DNA of 34,755 bases, from NCBI GenBank assembly GCA_965371785.1, contig CBDUZS010000026.1, forward strand, positions 1 through 34,755, read 5' to 3'. This document shows positions 16,214 through 25,002 of this stretch, one piece after another (position 1 is the first letter of the stretch; the number at the start of each line of letters is the position of its first letter). The notes below the pieces were generated by a model. That model searched no databases, had not been told where the DNA came from, and worked only from the letters and a program-made list of their open reading frames with translations. The translations under genes and the position numbers were made by a program. The stretch is from CBDUZS01 sp965371785 (GTDB lineage Bacteria > Fermentibacterota > Fermentibacteria > Fermentibacterales > JCC-6).

Positions 16214-17887
16214 ATGGCTGCCCCTGGAATGGAAGCAACCGATTTCATCAGATCAATTGTCGAACATGATGTACGGAACGGCAAGCACGATGGCCGAGTC
16301 CACACACGGTTCCCTCCCGAACCGAATGGATGCATGCACATCGGGCACGCAAAGGCTATCTGTCTGGATTTCAGTATTGCCACGGAGTTCGGGGGACTCT
16401 GCAATCTGAGGTTCGATGACACGAACCCGACGGGAGAGAACCCCGAATACGTCGAATCGATAAAGAAGGATATCCGATGGCTGGGATTCGACTGGGGGAA
16501 CCGCCTCTTCTACGCTTCAGACTACTTCGACAGGATGTACATGCTTGCCGAAAAGCTCATCGAGAAGGGAAGCGCATACGTCTGCGATCTCTCTCCGGAG
16601 GAGGTCCGGGAACACAGGGGAACTCTAACCGAGCCCGGAAGGAACAGCCCTAACAGAGATCGGTCGATCGAGGAGAACCTGGATCTCTTCAGAGGGATGC
16701 GGGCAGGGAAATTCGAAGAGGGTTCGCGTACTCTCAGAGCGAAAATCGACATGTCCCATCCCAATATGAACATGAGGGATCCTGCTATTTACAGGATTCT
16801 CTCGGACAGTCACCACAGGACAGGTGAACGGTGGTCTATCTACCCCATGTACGACTACGCACATTGCCTCGAGGACTCGATAGAGGAAATAACACATTCG
16901 CTGTGTTCGCTCGAATTCGAGGATCACAGACCTCTCTACGACTGGTTCCTCGATCAACTCGACATCTTCCATCCGCAGCAGATCGAATTCGCAAGGCTCA
17001 ATCTCACGTACACTATCATGAGCAAGAGACACCTCAGGCGGCTTGTCGAAGAAGGCTGCGTCAACGGTTGGGACGACCCACGGATGCCCACGCTGTCCGG
17101 ACTGAGACGAAGGGGAGTCTCGCCCCGCTCCATCAGGAATTTCATCTCCAAGATCGGCCTTGCCAAGAGAGACAGTGTCGTGGACATGGCTCTGTTCGAG
17201 TACTGCATCAGGGAAGACCTCAACAGAAGCGCACCGCGGGTCATGGGTGTTCTCGACCCCCTCAGGCTGGTAATAGACAATTACCCCGAGGATCGGATCG
17301 AGGAATTCGATTTCATCAACAATCCAGAGGACGAATCTGCGGGAACCAGAAAGGTCCCCTTCTCCAGAGTGCTCTACATCGAGCGGGATGACTTCATGGA
17401 GGACCCCCCCCGAAAATTCTTCAGGCTTGCCCCGGGGAGGGAGGTCCGTCTCAGGTACGCCTACATGATCACCTGCAGGAGCGTGATCAGAGATGAATCC
17501 GGAAACATCACAGAACTCCGCTGTACGTATGATCCTGACACCCGGGGCGGGAACGCGCCCGACGGCAGGAAGGTCAGAGGTACTCTTCACTGGGTATCGG
17601 CATCACATTCGGTGAGCGCAGAAGTCAGACTGTTCGACAGGCTTTTCACAGTTGAGAATCCTCTGACGGATGAGAACCTGATCGACTTCATCAATCCTGA
17701 TTCCCTCGTCGTCCTGAAGGACTGCCGTGTCGAACACTGGCTGAAGAATGCGGTTCAGGGTGAAGTGTTCCAGTTCGAGCGCAAGGGTTACTTCTGTGTC
17801 GATGAGGATTCCTCCCCGGACGGTCTTACATTCAACAGGACCATCTCCCTCAGGGATACATGGGCCAGGATCAGAGGAAAGAAGTAA
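16214..17887 (+). CDS. glnS: Glutaminyl-tRNA synthetase
   Basis: The protein has 557 aa, the usual size for bacterial GlnRS. It is a class I synthetase that charges tRNA-Gln directly. Motifs: RFPPEPNGCMHIGHAK with HIGH at about residues 42-45, RFDDTNPTGENPEYV, the GlnRS-type DYAHCLEDSIEEITHSLCSLEFE at about 214-236, and the KMSKS variant MSKR at about 269-272. The C-terminal beta-barrel anticodon-binding domains follow. The start at 16214 is chosen because AAAGGAAG lies eight bases upstream; a GTG at 16193 would put that site inside the gene. Presence of GlnRS means this organism does not depend only on the GatCAB route for Gln-tRNA. Confidence 0.96.
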   Translation: MAAPGMEATDFIRSIVEHDVRNGKHDGRVHTRFPPEPNGCMHIGHAKAICLDFSIATEFGGLCNLRFDDTNPTGENPEYVESIKKDIRWLGFDWGNRLFYASDYFDRMYMLAEKLIEKGSAYVCDLSPEEVREHRGTLTEPGRNSPNRDRSIEENLDLFRGMRAGKFEEGSRTLRAKIDMSHPNMNMRDPAIYRILSDSHHRTGERWSIYPMYDYAHCLEDSIEEITHSLCSLEFEDHRPLYDWFLDQLDIFHPQQIEFARLNLTYTIMSKRHLRRLVEEGCVNGWDDPRMPTLSGLRRRGVSPRSIRNFISKIGLAKRDSVVDMALFEYCIREDLNRSAPRVMGVLDPLRLVIDNYPEDRIEEFDFINNPEDESAGTRKVPFSRVLYIERDDFMEDPPRKFFRLAPGREVRLRYAYMITCRSVIRDESGNITELRCTYDPDTRGGNAPDGRKVRGTLHWVSASHSVSAEVRLFDRLFTVENPLTDENLIDFINPDSLVVLKDCRVEHWLKNAVQGEVFQFERKGYFCVDEDSSPDGLTFNRTISLRDTWARIRGKK

Positions 17888-18826
17888 TTGAACCGCAGTC
17901 GGTGCGGAATGCTCGGAGAAGAAACGCGTTACCTGTACGCGGGTAGGAGAGCTATTACTCTCCTGGTTGCCGGAATCTTGCTCTCCTGTGGGGAATCGGT
18001 TCCCGAGGAAGCTGGAAACGGGCCATACTGGAACCCGGGACTCTACGAAGGTCTGGTCACGGCTCCGGGTATGATCGATATCAATACGTCACTGGTTCTT
18101 CGAGAGGATGGAACCGGACTCATTCTGATCGATGCATTCCAGGGATTCTTCAACGGTCCTGCCGACATCGATTCCTTCACGGATTCCACGTTGACGATTT
18201 CTTTCCGCGATGGTGACGGTCAGGATATTCTGGCGGAGCTTGAGTACGTATCGGATTCTCTCAAAGGCTACTGGCACTACAAGGCTGAGGAGGGCGGCTT
18301 TTCAGGTGAAATCCATCTGGCGTTCGCATCCGCGGACATCCCAACAGACGAGGATTTCTTTGCAGCCAGTCTGTTCGTGCCGGCCGACTTCGAAATCCCG
18401 GAAGGACTCGAAACGGAATGGTGCCGCCTGAGGATGCTGTCAGTCGATGATGTCGAACTCGACTACGAAGCCGTCATGTCCAGCGGTGAACGGCTCAGAG
18501 AGTTATCCGGAGGAACGTGGCCGGAACAGAATATGACAATCGAGGAAGACCTGTCGGATCTGGAAATGCATCAGAGTGAGCATGAATCACGGGTAGCCTT
18601 CACTTACACCATCATCTCACTCGACGAGGACAGCATTCTCGGCTGCGTCTACATCATGCCGCCCAGGCCGGGAGACGACATCGATGCAGCAGTCCAGTTC
18701 TGGCTTCGTCAGAACCTGGATGAAAAAGGTATGGGTCCTGTCTTCTACGATATCATCCGGAAATGGATAGCGGAAGAATGGCCCTTCGAAGACGTACTTT
18801 ACCCTCGGAGAGACGAGCAGCCCTGA
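17888..18826 (+). CDS. Putative lipoprotein with C-terminal GNAT-like domain
   Basis: The protein has 312 aa. It starts with TTG immediately after the glnS stop; an ATG at 17909 is an alternative. A hydrophobic stretch ends in LLSC (ITLLVAGILLSCGES), which fits a lipobox. A segment of about 100 aa follows (GLYEGLVTAPGMIDI to SGEIHLAFAS) that I do not recognise. Residues of about 165-312 resemble a GNAT-type acetyltransferase subgroup: VELDYEAVMSSGERLREL, HESRVAFTYTIISLDEDSILGCVYI, AAVQFWLR, WIAEEWPFEDVLYP. A GNAT-like fold outside the cytoplasm would lack acetyl-CoA, so it may bind rather than catalyse, or the leader may be a membrane anchor facing inward. Family assignment is by pattern memory. 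Confidence 0.6.
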   Translation: MNRSRCGMLGEETRYLYAGRRAITLLVAGILLSCGESVPEEAGNGPYWNPGLYEGLVTAPGMIDINTSLVLREDGTGLILIDAFQGFFNGPADIDSFTDSTLTISFRDGDGQDILAELEYVSDSLKGYWHYKAEEGGFSGEIHLAFASADIPTDEDFFAASLFVPADFEIPEGLETEWCRLRMLSVDDVELDYEAVMSSGERLRELSGGTWPEQNMTIEEDLSDLEMHQSEHESRVAFTYTIISLDEDSILGCVYIMPPRPGDDIDAAVQFWLRQNLDEKGMGPVFYDIIRKWIAEEWPFEDVLYPRRDEQP

Positions 18827-18908
18827 AACCGATGTTCTCAGCGGCGAGGGGCTACCGAGCCATTGACATCCAGCGCGGTCAGGATTTTCTTCCATCAAGG
18901 GGGATGTT

Positions 18909-19892
18909 TTGCCGGAGAAATTTCACGTACATCTTGCTGATGGATACGAGAGCGATTCCATCGATACACTGCAGAGAATGCTGCATCGATCGGTCAGCCT
19001 GACTTGCGGTGACCTTCCTGAAAACTCCGATTACCAGGTTCTCGTAGCCGGCAGACCGACCGCTGAGCTTCTGGATGCCAGTTCCCGCCTTGACACTCTG
19101 ATAATACCCTGGGCCGGTGTTTCGGAAAGAACTGCTGCTCTGATGAAGGATTACCAGCACGTACGGGTTCACAACATTCATCACAATGCCGGGGCTGCAG
19201 CCGAAATGGCTCTTGCGCTCATGCTGGCCGCATCGAAGAAGCTCATTCCAGCCCACATGAAATTGAGAGACAACGACTGGTCAATCCGATATCAGCCGGA
19301 TGCATCCATCCTGATATCAGGGTCCCGCATCCTGATCCTCGGCTGGGGTTCGATAGGCAGGAGGGTGGGTGATGTCTGCAGGGCGATGGGGGCAGAAGTG
19401 AGTGGAATCCGCCGAAGAGCTGATCGGGGCGATGCCGATTCAGGCATCTTTCCTCCCGATCGGCTTCATGCGGTGCTTCCCGAGACGGATATCCTGATCG
19501 TCTGCCTTCCCTTGACGCCATCGACCAGGGGAATGATAGGAGACAGCGAACTCTCTCTCATGCCCCGGGGAGCAGTGATCGTAAACGTGGCGAGGGGCGC
19601 TGTTATCTGTGAAGAACCACTTTACAGACATCTGAGTAATGGCTCTATTGGTGCCGCCGGACTCGATGTCTGGTACTCCTATCCAGAGACCGAGGAACAA
19701 AGAACCTCGACACCGCCGTCGGCTTATCCTTTCGGTGAACTGGAGAACGTTGTGATGAGCCCCCACCGAGGGGGAGCCTGGGGAGTGACCGGGCTGGAAA
19801 GACTTAGAATGGAATACCTTGCTGATTCAATAAATGCCTGTGCCCGGGGGGAATCCCCCCAATGGCGCGTAGACCTCGATGAGGGGTACTGA
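18909..19892 (+). CDS. D-isomer-specific 2-hydroxyacid dehydrogenase family protein
   Basis: The protein has 327 aa. The start is TTG at 18909 with AAGGGGGA just upstream. The NAD-binding motif ILGWGSIGRRVG is at about residues 143-154. CLPLTPSTRGMIG and NVARGAVICEE carry the conserved catalytic Arg, and SPHRGG carries the catalytic His. The segment that usually holds the catalytic Glu (LDVFExEP) reads LDVWYSYP here, so that Glu appears to be missing. Family members interconvert 2-keto and D-2-hydroxy acids. The substrate is not evident. It lies 11 bases before an iron-sulfur flavoprotein gene on the same strand. Confidence 0.85.
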   Translation: MPEKFHVHLADGYESDSIDTLQRMLHRSVSLTCGDLPENSDYQVLVAGRPTAELLDASSRLDTLIIPWAGVSERTAALMKDYQHVRVHNIHHNAGAAAEMALALMLAASKKLIPAHMKLRDNDWSIRYQPDASILISGSRILILGWGSIGRRVGDVCRAMGAEVSGIRRRADRGDADSGIFPPDRLHAVLPETDILIVCLPLTPSTRGMIGDSELSLMPRGAVIVNVARGAVICEEPLYRHLSNGSIGAAGLDVWYSYPETEEQRTSTPPSAYPFGELENVVMSPHRGGAWGVTGLERLRMEYLADSINACARGESPQWRVDLDEGY

Positions 19893-19903
19893 GGAGGTTT
19901 TCG

Positions 19904-20701
19904 ATGGCTGCCACCATCTTCTACTTCACCGGAACCGGAAATTCGCTTGCCGCAGCACGAAGAATCGGAGAGAACCTGGGTGGCTGCTCCCTGATTCCGA
20001 TCGCATCCATCGTCGGACAGAAGACCAGTGGGACAGACGTTACGGGGCTGGTTTTCCCGCTCTATTTCTGCGGGCTTCCGAAAATAGTGTCCAGATTCGC
20101 CCGGCAGCTCGAACTGGATCAATCCGAATACACCTTTGCGGTTGTAACCAGAGGGGGAGGTCCGAGCAGAGCCCTGACGCAGCTCAGGAAGATCTTCGGT
20201 GGGAAGGATGGGAAGCTCGACGCTGGTTTCCTGGTGAACATGCCCGGCAACTACACTCCACTCCGGGATGTGTTGCCGCAGGAGAAGCTGAAAAAAGTCC
20301 TGACCGATGCCGAGAACAAGCTGGATGAGATCAGTGGAATAGTGAGCAGGCGGGAAAGCGCAATGGACAGGGAGAATCCCCTGTCGCGGCTGATAGGACG
20401 GGAAATCTATCACTACGTGATCGACACGATCAACACCCGTGACGAGAAATTCCACCTGACGGAGGGATGCACTTCCTGCGGTATTTGCGCTGAGGTCTGT
20501 CCCGTCGGGAATATCACCATGGAGAGTGGTCACCCTGAGTGGCACGGGAATTGCGAGCAGTGCTTCGCCTGTCATCATTTCTGCATCGAGCAGGTAATCC
20601 AGTTCGGGCGAAAAACTGCCAAGCGCGGCAGGTATCATCATCCCGAGATCAGGTACGACGATATCTCGAGACAGCGCATCGGTATAGCAGAACAATACTA
20701 A
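19904..20701 (+). CDS. EFR1-type flavodoxin/ferredoxin fusion protein
   Basis: The protein has 265 aa. An N-terminal flavodoxin-like domain opens with IFYFTGTGNSLAAA, the FMN phosphate loop. A C-terminal bacterial ferredoxin domain has two 4Fe-4S motifs: C189-x2-C192-x2-C195-x3-C199-P and C217-x2-C220-x2-C223-x3-C227. This order is that of the EFR1 family of electron carriers found mainly in anaerobes. It probably passes electrons in the cytoplasm; the partner is unknown. GAGGAGG before the ATG is a strong ribosome binding site. It follows the dehydrogenase gene closely and may share its transcript. Confidence 0.87.
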   Translation: MAATIFYFTGTGNSLAAARRIGENLGGCSLIPIASIVGQKTSGTDVTGLVFPLYFCGLPKIVSRFARQLELDQSEYTFAVVTRGGGPSRALTQLRKIFGGKDGKLDAGFLVNMPGNYTPLRDVLPQEKLKKVLTDAENKLDEISGIVSRRESAMDRENPLSRLIGREIYHYVIDTINTRDEKFHLTEGCTSCGICAEVCPVGNITMESGHPEWHGNCEQCFACHHFCIEQVIQFGRKTAKRGRYHHPEIRYDDISRQRIGIAEQY

Positions 20702-20737
20702 CCCCCCTTGAGTCCTCAAAACCCATGGGCGGCGGTG

Positions 20738-21199
20738 TTACCTGCTGTAATACCCCATCAATTCCGCGGTATCCAGTAAATGATCCTCCATGGCTTCTCT
20801 AAGCTCGGAGGCTGTTGCGCCAGGCTCGAGATCGAGAACCAGGTCCAGAGCGTACAGTCTGAAATAGTAACGGTGGGTTCCGGATGGCGGTGCAGGTCCT
20901 CCGTATCCGATCCTTCCCCAGCTGTTCATGCCCTGAACCGTGCAGTCAACCAGCTCGGAATCGGCAGGCACACCTTCACCAAGCGAATAAACCGTACCTG
21001 GAATGTTGTATACGACCCAGTGCACCCAGTTCCCCACCGGGGCGTCTGGATCCTCGCAGATCATCGCATAGCTCAAAGCACCCGGACAAATACTCCAGGA
21101 CATTGGTGGTGAGATATCGCTTCCATCGGCAGTGTAGAGAACCGGGATCATTTCACCATCGGCAAACGCGCTGCTGAAGAGCATGAAGAGTACAACCAT
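20738..21199 (-). CDS. Secreted YbhB/YbcL (PEBP) family protein
   Basis: The protein has 153 aa. A short signal peptide (MVVLFMLFSSAFA) precedes the phosphatidylethanolamine-binding-protein fold. Family motifs: ADGSDISPPMSW, CEDPDAPVGNWVHWVVYNIP (the DPDxP and GxxxHW ligand-site motifs) and PPSGTHRYYFRLYAL. Bacterial members are small cytoplasmic or periplasmic proteins of mostly unknown function. The start at 21199 is chosen because AGGAGGAGG (complement 21206-21214) lies just upstream and because it gives a clean signal peptide; the open frame extends to 21274 without support. It is divergent from the GT4 pair. Confidence 0.88.
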   Translation of the reverse strand: MVVLFMLFSSAFADGEMIPVLYTADGSDISPPMSWSICPGALSYAMICEDPDAPVGNWVHWVVYNIPGTVYSLGEGVPADSELVDCTVQGMNSWGRIGYGGPAPPSGTHRYYFRLYALDLVLDLEPGATASELREAMEDHLLDTAELMGYYSR

Positions 21200-21552
21200 T
21201 ACGAACCTCCTCCTGAACCGACGAACTGAGTTAACGCAAATATGTGCATTAACCCCTGTTCGTTCGGATATCATCTAAGTCCATATCGGCAGAACAGCCT
21301 TACATACGGTTCTCCATTCATGAAGAGGGAGAATCAATCGAGTTGATAGCAATGACCCGGATACAGAAGCCCGGGCTGAGTGTAATGTTCGCAGGAGACT
21401 CTACGATTGATACATTCCGTGGCCCTGTTATCAGTATACTCCCAACACTTTGGATAAGCAAGTATCGGAACAGACGCCCATACGACCTGTAGATTTAGAT
21501 TTCCACAGCCTTGAAGCTCTCTCCTACGGATCTTTTCACTATATTCCATGCT
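21200..21552. other. Intergenic region between the PEBP gene and the GT4 pair
   Basis: These 353 bases hold no gene I can support. Just upstream of the PEBP gene an imperfect inverted repeat (21230-21253: GTTAACGCA and TGCATTAAC around six bases) could be an operator. No clear -35/-10 pair was found for the GT4 genes, although the last 50 bases are AT-rich. Confidence 0.4.
21230..21253. repeat. Inverted repeat, possible operator upstream of the PEBP gene
   Basis: Two 9-base arms (GTTAACGCA / TGCATTAAC) pair at eight of nine positions across a 6-base gap. The repeat lies about 30-55 bases before the ATG at 21199, where a regulator could overlap the promoter or leader. No regulator gene is adjacent. 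Confidence 0.35.
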
Positions 21553-22626
21553 ATGAGAATTGGATTGTATGTAGATTTCGCCGGGAATATCACAGGAATT
21601 GGCCGCTACGGTATCGAAATCGCAAAGGCTCTGGCGCGTAAGAGCGTTCTGTCTGAATTATGGCTGAACCGCTACCTCAAGAGGGATCAGGGCATTTTCG
21701 ACTCGCTAGATATACCGAAAGTGTTCTTCCACAGGCTCAGGGAGATTTCCGACGTTTACTGGCCGGGTTTCCGGTTCCGCAAAGCTGGGCTCGATATCCT
21801 TCATTGCCCGAATTGCACTCTGATCAGCACACTCCTTCCGATCAGGCAGTCCGTGATGATACATGACATGGGGCCGTTCCTGTACCCGGAGATGAAACAC
21901 GGAAGCGACATCGAAGCATGGCAGAAACGAATAAGACGGGTCGATTCCCATGCCGCGGTGATCACGACTAATTCCTTGACTACAAAGAACGACCTGCTCA
22001 ACTCTTTTCCAGATCTCGAGGAGCGTCTCTTCCTCACACCTCTGGGAATCGATCACTTCCCCGTAAGGGAAGGTCACTCCCCCGGCATGAAACACATTCT
22101 TGCAGTCGGCACAGTTGAGCCAAGGAAGAACTACAGGGTGTTGCTGAAAGCCTACAGTATCCTCGCGGCTTCTCGTGGACCATCGTTCCTCCCTCTGGTC
22201 ATTGCTGGTAGTTTAGGATTCAAATCCGATCAGATCATCGGTTACGCAGAAGAATACGGTATTGCCGAACGAGTCACGTTTACCGGATATGTAACCGACG
22301 CTGAGCTGGATGACCTTTACGGGAATGCTGCCTGCCTGGTGCATACGGCTCATTACGAAGGTTTCGGTTTCATCGTTCCAGAAGCGTTTTCCTGGAATCT
22401 GCCCGTGGCTGCACCCGACAACACCGCGATCAGAGAATACTTCAGCAAGGCAGCGTGGATGCTCGATATCACCGATCCCGAATCCGTTGCCGACGGTATC
22501 GAGCTATGTCTCGAAAAAGGAGTTTCTCACGAGCAGCGGATCGAGAGAAACAGGCTTACAGGATTTCTAACGTGGGACAATTGCGCCGCGAAGACTCTCG
22601 ACGCTTTCAGAAAGATCCTCCCGTGA
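21553..22626 (+). CDS. GT4 family glycosyltransferase, tandem copy 1
   Basis: The protein has 357 aa. It starts MRIGLYVDFAGNITGIGRYG, the N-terminal GT-B strand and Gly-rich loop. The donor site follows with AVGTVEPRKNYRVLL, VTFTGYVTDAELDDLYGNA, and EGFGFIVPEAF, which matches the C-terminal EGFG..xxEA motif of GT4 (mannosyltransferase-like) enzymes. It transfers a sugar from a nucleotide donor to a lipid-linked or growing glycan. I start it at 21553 by alignment with the next gene, which has the same length and begins identically. An in-frame ATG at 21511 is not needed. It is one of two tandem copies. Confidence 0.9.
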   Translation: MRIGLYVDFAGNITGIGRYGIEIAKALARKSVLSELWLNRYLKRDQGIFDSLDIPKVFFHRLREISDVYWPGFRFRKAGLDILHCPNCTLISTLLPIRQSVMIHDMGPFLYPEMKHGSDIEAWQKRIRRVDSHAAVITTNSLTTKNDLLNSFPDLEERLFLTPLGIDHFPVREGHSPGMKHILAVGTVEPRKNYRVLLKAYSILAASRGPSFLPLVIAGSLGFKSDQIIGYAEEYGIAERVTFTGYVTDAELDDLYGNAACLVHTAHYEGFGFIVPEAFSWNLPVAAPDNTAIREYFSKAAWMLDITDPESVADGIELCLEKGVSHEQRIERNRLTGFLTWDNCAAKTLDAFRKILP

Positions 22627-22663
22627 CAGGTATCCTCATCGATCATCCATTATATTTCATTAC

Positions 22664-23737
22664 ATGAGAATAGGACTGTACGTCGATTTCGACGGGAACA
22701 TCACGGGGATCGGCCGCTACGGCGTCGAAATCGCGAAGGCTCTGAAACGCAAGGATGTTCTGTCCGAATTGTGGATGAACCGGTATCTCAAGAAGAGGCC
22801 GTGTGATCTCGACTCACTCGATTTGCCGATTGCGTTCTTTCACAAATTCAGGAGGATTTCCGACACCTACTGGCCGGGTCTCCGGTTCCGCAAAGCAGGG
22901 CTGGACGTGCTTCATTGCCCGAATTGCTCTCTGATAAGCACACTGTTTCCAATCAGGCAATCCGTAATAATCCATGACATGGGACCGTTCCTGTTCCCGG
23001 AAATGAAACAGGGAAGCGACACGGAAGCATGGCAGAAACGAATCAGACGGGCCGCTCACCATGCTGAGGTGATCATGACCAGTTCTATTACGACAAGGAA
23101 CGATCTGCTCAACTCATTTTCAGATCTCGAAGAGCGTCTCTTCCTCACACCGCTGGGAATCGACCACTTCCCCGTAAGGGAAGGTCACTCCCCGGGCATG
23201 AAACATATTCTTGCAGTCGGCACGGTTGAACCCAGGAAGAACTACAGGGTTCTCCTCGAAGCTTACAGTATTCTCTCGGCTTCAGGCGAGCACTCGCTTC
23301 CACCTCTGGTAATAGCTGGAGATTTCGGATTCAGATCCGATCAGATCATCGGCTATGCAGCGGAATACGGTATTACCGACAGAGTCACCTTCACCGGATA
23401 CACAACCAATACCGAACTGGGAGATCTCTACAGGAATGCTGCCTGCCTGGTGCATACGGCTCATTACGAAGGTTTCGGTTTCGTCGTTCCAGAAGCGTTT
23501 TCCTGGAATCTGCCCGTGGCAGCACCCGATAACACCTCGATCAGAGAATACTTCAGCAAGGCAGCGTGGATGCTCGATATCACCGATCCCGAATCCGTTG
23601 CCGACGGTATAAAACTATGTCTCGAAAAGGGAGTTTCTCACGAGCAACGGATCGAGAGAAACAGACTGAAAGATTTTCTGACGTGGGACAATTGCGCTGA
23701 GAAGACTCTCGACGCTTTCAGAAAGGTTCTCTCGTGA
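22664..23737 (+). CDS. GT4 family glycosyltransferase, tandem copy 2
   Basis: The protein has 357 aa, exactly as long as copy 1, starting 37 bases after its stop. The motifs are the same: MRIGLYVDFDGNITGIGRYG, AVGTVEPRKNYRVLL, EGFGFVVPEAF. Identity to copy 1 is uneven. The first 130 bases differ at about one base in five, but 23434-23611 differs from 22323-22500 at only about four positions by eye, which points to recent gene conversion. The two enzymes may add similar sugars in sequence. The next gene overlaps its stop by four bases (GTGA). Confidence 0.9.
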   Translation: MRIGLYVDFDGNITGIGRYGVEIAKALKRKDVLSELWMNRYLKKRPCDLDSLDLPIAFFHKFRRISDTYWPGLRFRKAGLDVLHCPNCSLISTLFPIRQSVIIHDMGPFLFPEMKQGSDTEAWQKRIRRAAHHAEVIMTSSITTRNDLLNSFSDLEERLFLTPLGIDHFPVREGHSPGMKHILAVGTVEPRKNYRVLLEAYSILSASGEHSLPPLVIAGDFGFRSDQIIGYAAEYGITDRVTFTGYTTNTELGDLYRNAACLVHTAHYEGFGFVVPEAFSWNLPVAAPDNTSIREYFSKAAWMLDITDPESVADGIKLCLEKGVSHEQRIERNRLKDFLTWDNCAEKTLDAFRKVLS

Positions 23738-25002
23738 CAAGTGTTCTCCTCGTGGGTGACGATGGTTCTCGGGATGCCGCCAGCAAAGGTACCGGTGCTT
23801 GCATAGCACGTACCGGAAGGTTCAAGTATGCGCTCGAAGAAGCTGGATTGCAGGTTACCGTGTGTTCTCCATTGGAGCTTGAGAGGGGTGCCGCCGAGAT
23901 CAAGTGCCTTCTCCGGGATGGATCGTTCACATGTATCGTAGCAATCAGCCCTTTCCCCGCAGAAGCTGCGGTTATGGCGGACCCGGTACTGCCGATCTGG
24001 ATCGACATGAACGGAAACCATCCTGCCGAGATTCAGCTGCAGGATAACGCAGATCGCAGGGCAGGTGAGCGGCTGGCAAGGATACTCGCCCTGGAAAATT
24101 CTCTTCTCCGGCGGGGTGATATTTTCTCAACCCCATCCCGCAGGCAGGCATGTGCCGTTGCGGGAGAACTTCTTCTCCTCGGCAGACTGGGGCATCGATC
24201 AGCAGGAGTCATTCCTGTGGTTCCGATTCCTCATTGCGCGGTGGGAGAGTTCAACAAATCGAGCACATCGGGACAGGAGTTCATTATCATTTCCACGGGC
24301 TCATTCAACCAGTGGTTTGACGAACAGACTCTGTTCACAGGTCTGGAATCTGCCATGGAGAAGAATGACAGAATCCGATTCGTATCCACGGGAGGCGGGA
24401 TTCCCTCTTCCCCGCGCAAGTACGATGGTTTCAGGGAAATGGTCGAGAACTCTCCTTTCAGAAGCAGGTTCGCACTGCATGGCTGGGTTCCGTTCGATCA
24501 TCTGAAGGAAGTCTATGCCTCAGCTTCAGCGGCAGTATACACGGACATACCAGCTCTCGAGACCTTTCTCGGCGCGCGAACAAGAACCCTGGACTGGATC
24601 AACAGAGGTATTCCGGTCATCTGTACCGATGGTGCGGAGATTTCAGAGGAGATCGGTAACCATGGTCTGGGACTGGTAGTTCCGCCCAGTAACCCTGAAG
24701 CCCTTTCCGATGCGTTTCTGAGGCTCGCTTCCTCCCCTGATCTATCTCTGGAGATTACGGCCCGTCAGAAGACCTGGTGCTCCACTCATGGCGCATCGGA
24801 ACGGCTGTTTCAGCCGCTCGTGAGCTGGTGCTCAGACCCTTCCAGACTGCCGCATGGATCACTGGGCAACCCAACCATTCCCAGGATGAACAGCCATGGA
24901 TACTTCAATATCATCTTCCGTGAGCTGACCGCGGACAGGGGGCTGGGCTATGCAATCTCCCGTTTGATGGCAAGGCTTTTCCCGGTTTTCAGACGGCATT
25001 AG
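23734..25002 (+). CDS. Glycosyltransferase-like protein (GT-B fold)
   Basis: The protein has 422 aa with a GTG start overlapping the upstream stop (GTGA). It begins VTSVLLVGDDGSRDAASKGTG; a second half has FIIISTGSFNQWFDEQTLFTGL, RFALHGWVPFDHLKEVYASASAAVYTD, and TLDWINRGIPVICTDGAEISEEI. The last two resemble the donor-binding part of GT4 enzymes. The region GLGLVVPPSNPEALSDAFLRLAS is a typical GT4 C-terminal segment. It probably works on the same glycan as the tandem pair. It converges with a GT2 gene, the two overlapping by four bases. Confidence 0.75.
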   Translation: MTSVLLVGDDGSRDAASKGTGACIARTGRFKYALEEAGLQVTVCSPLELERGAAEIKCLLRDGSFTCIVAISPFPAEAAVMADPVLPIWIDMNGNHPAEIQLQDNADRRAGERLARILALENSLLRRGDIFSTPSRRQACAVAGELLLLGRLGHRSAGVIPVVPIPHCAVGEFNKSSTSGQEFIIISTGSFNQWFDEQTLFTGLESAMEKNDRIRFVSTGGGIPSSPRKYDGFREMVENSPFRSRFALHGWVPFDHLKEVYASASAAVYTDIPALETFLGARTRTLDWINRGIPVICTDGAEISEEIGNHGLGLVVPPSNPEALSDAFLRLASSPDLSLEITARQKTWCSTHGASERLFQPLVSWCSDPSRLPHGSLGNPTIPRMNSHGYFNIIFRELTADRGLGYAISRLMARLFPVFRRH

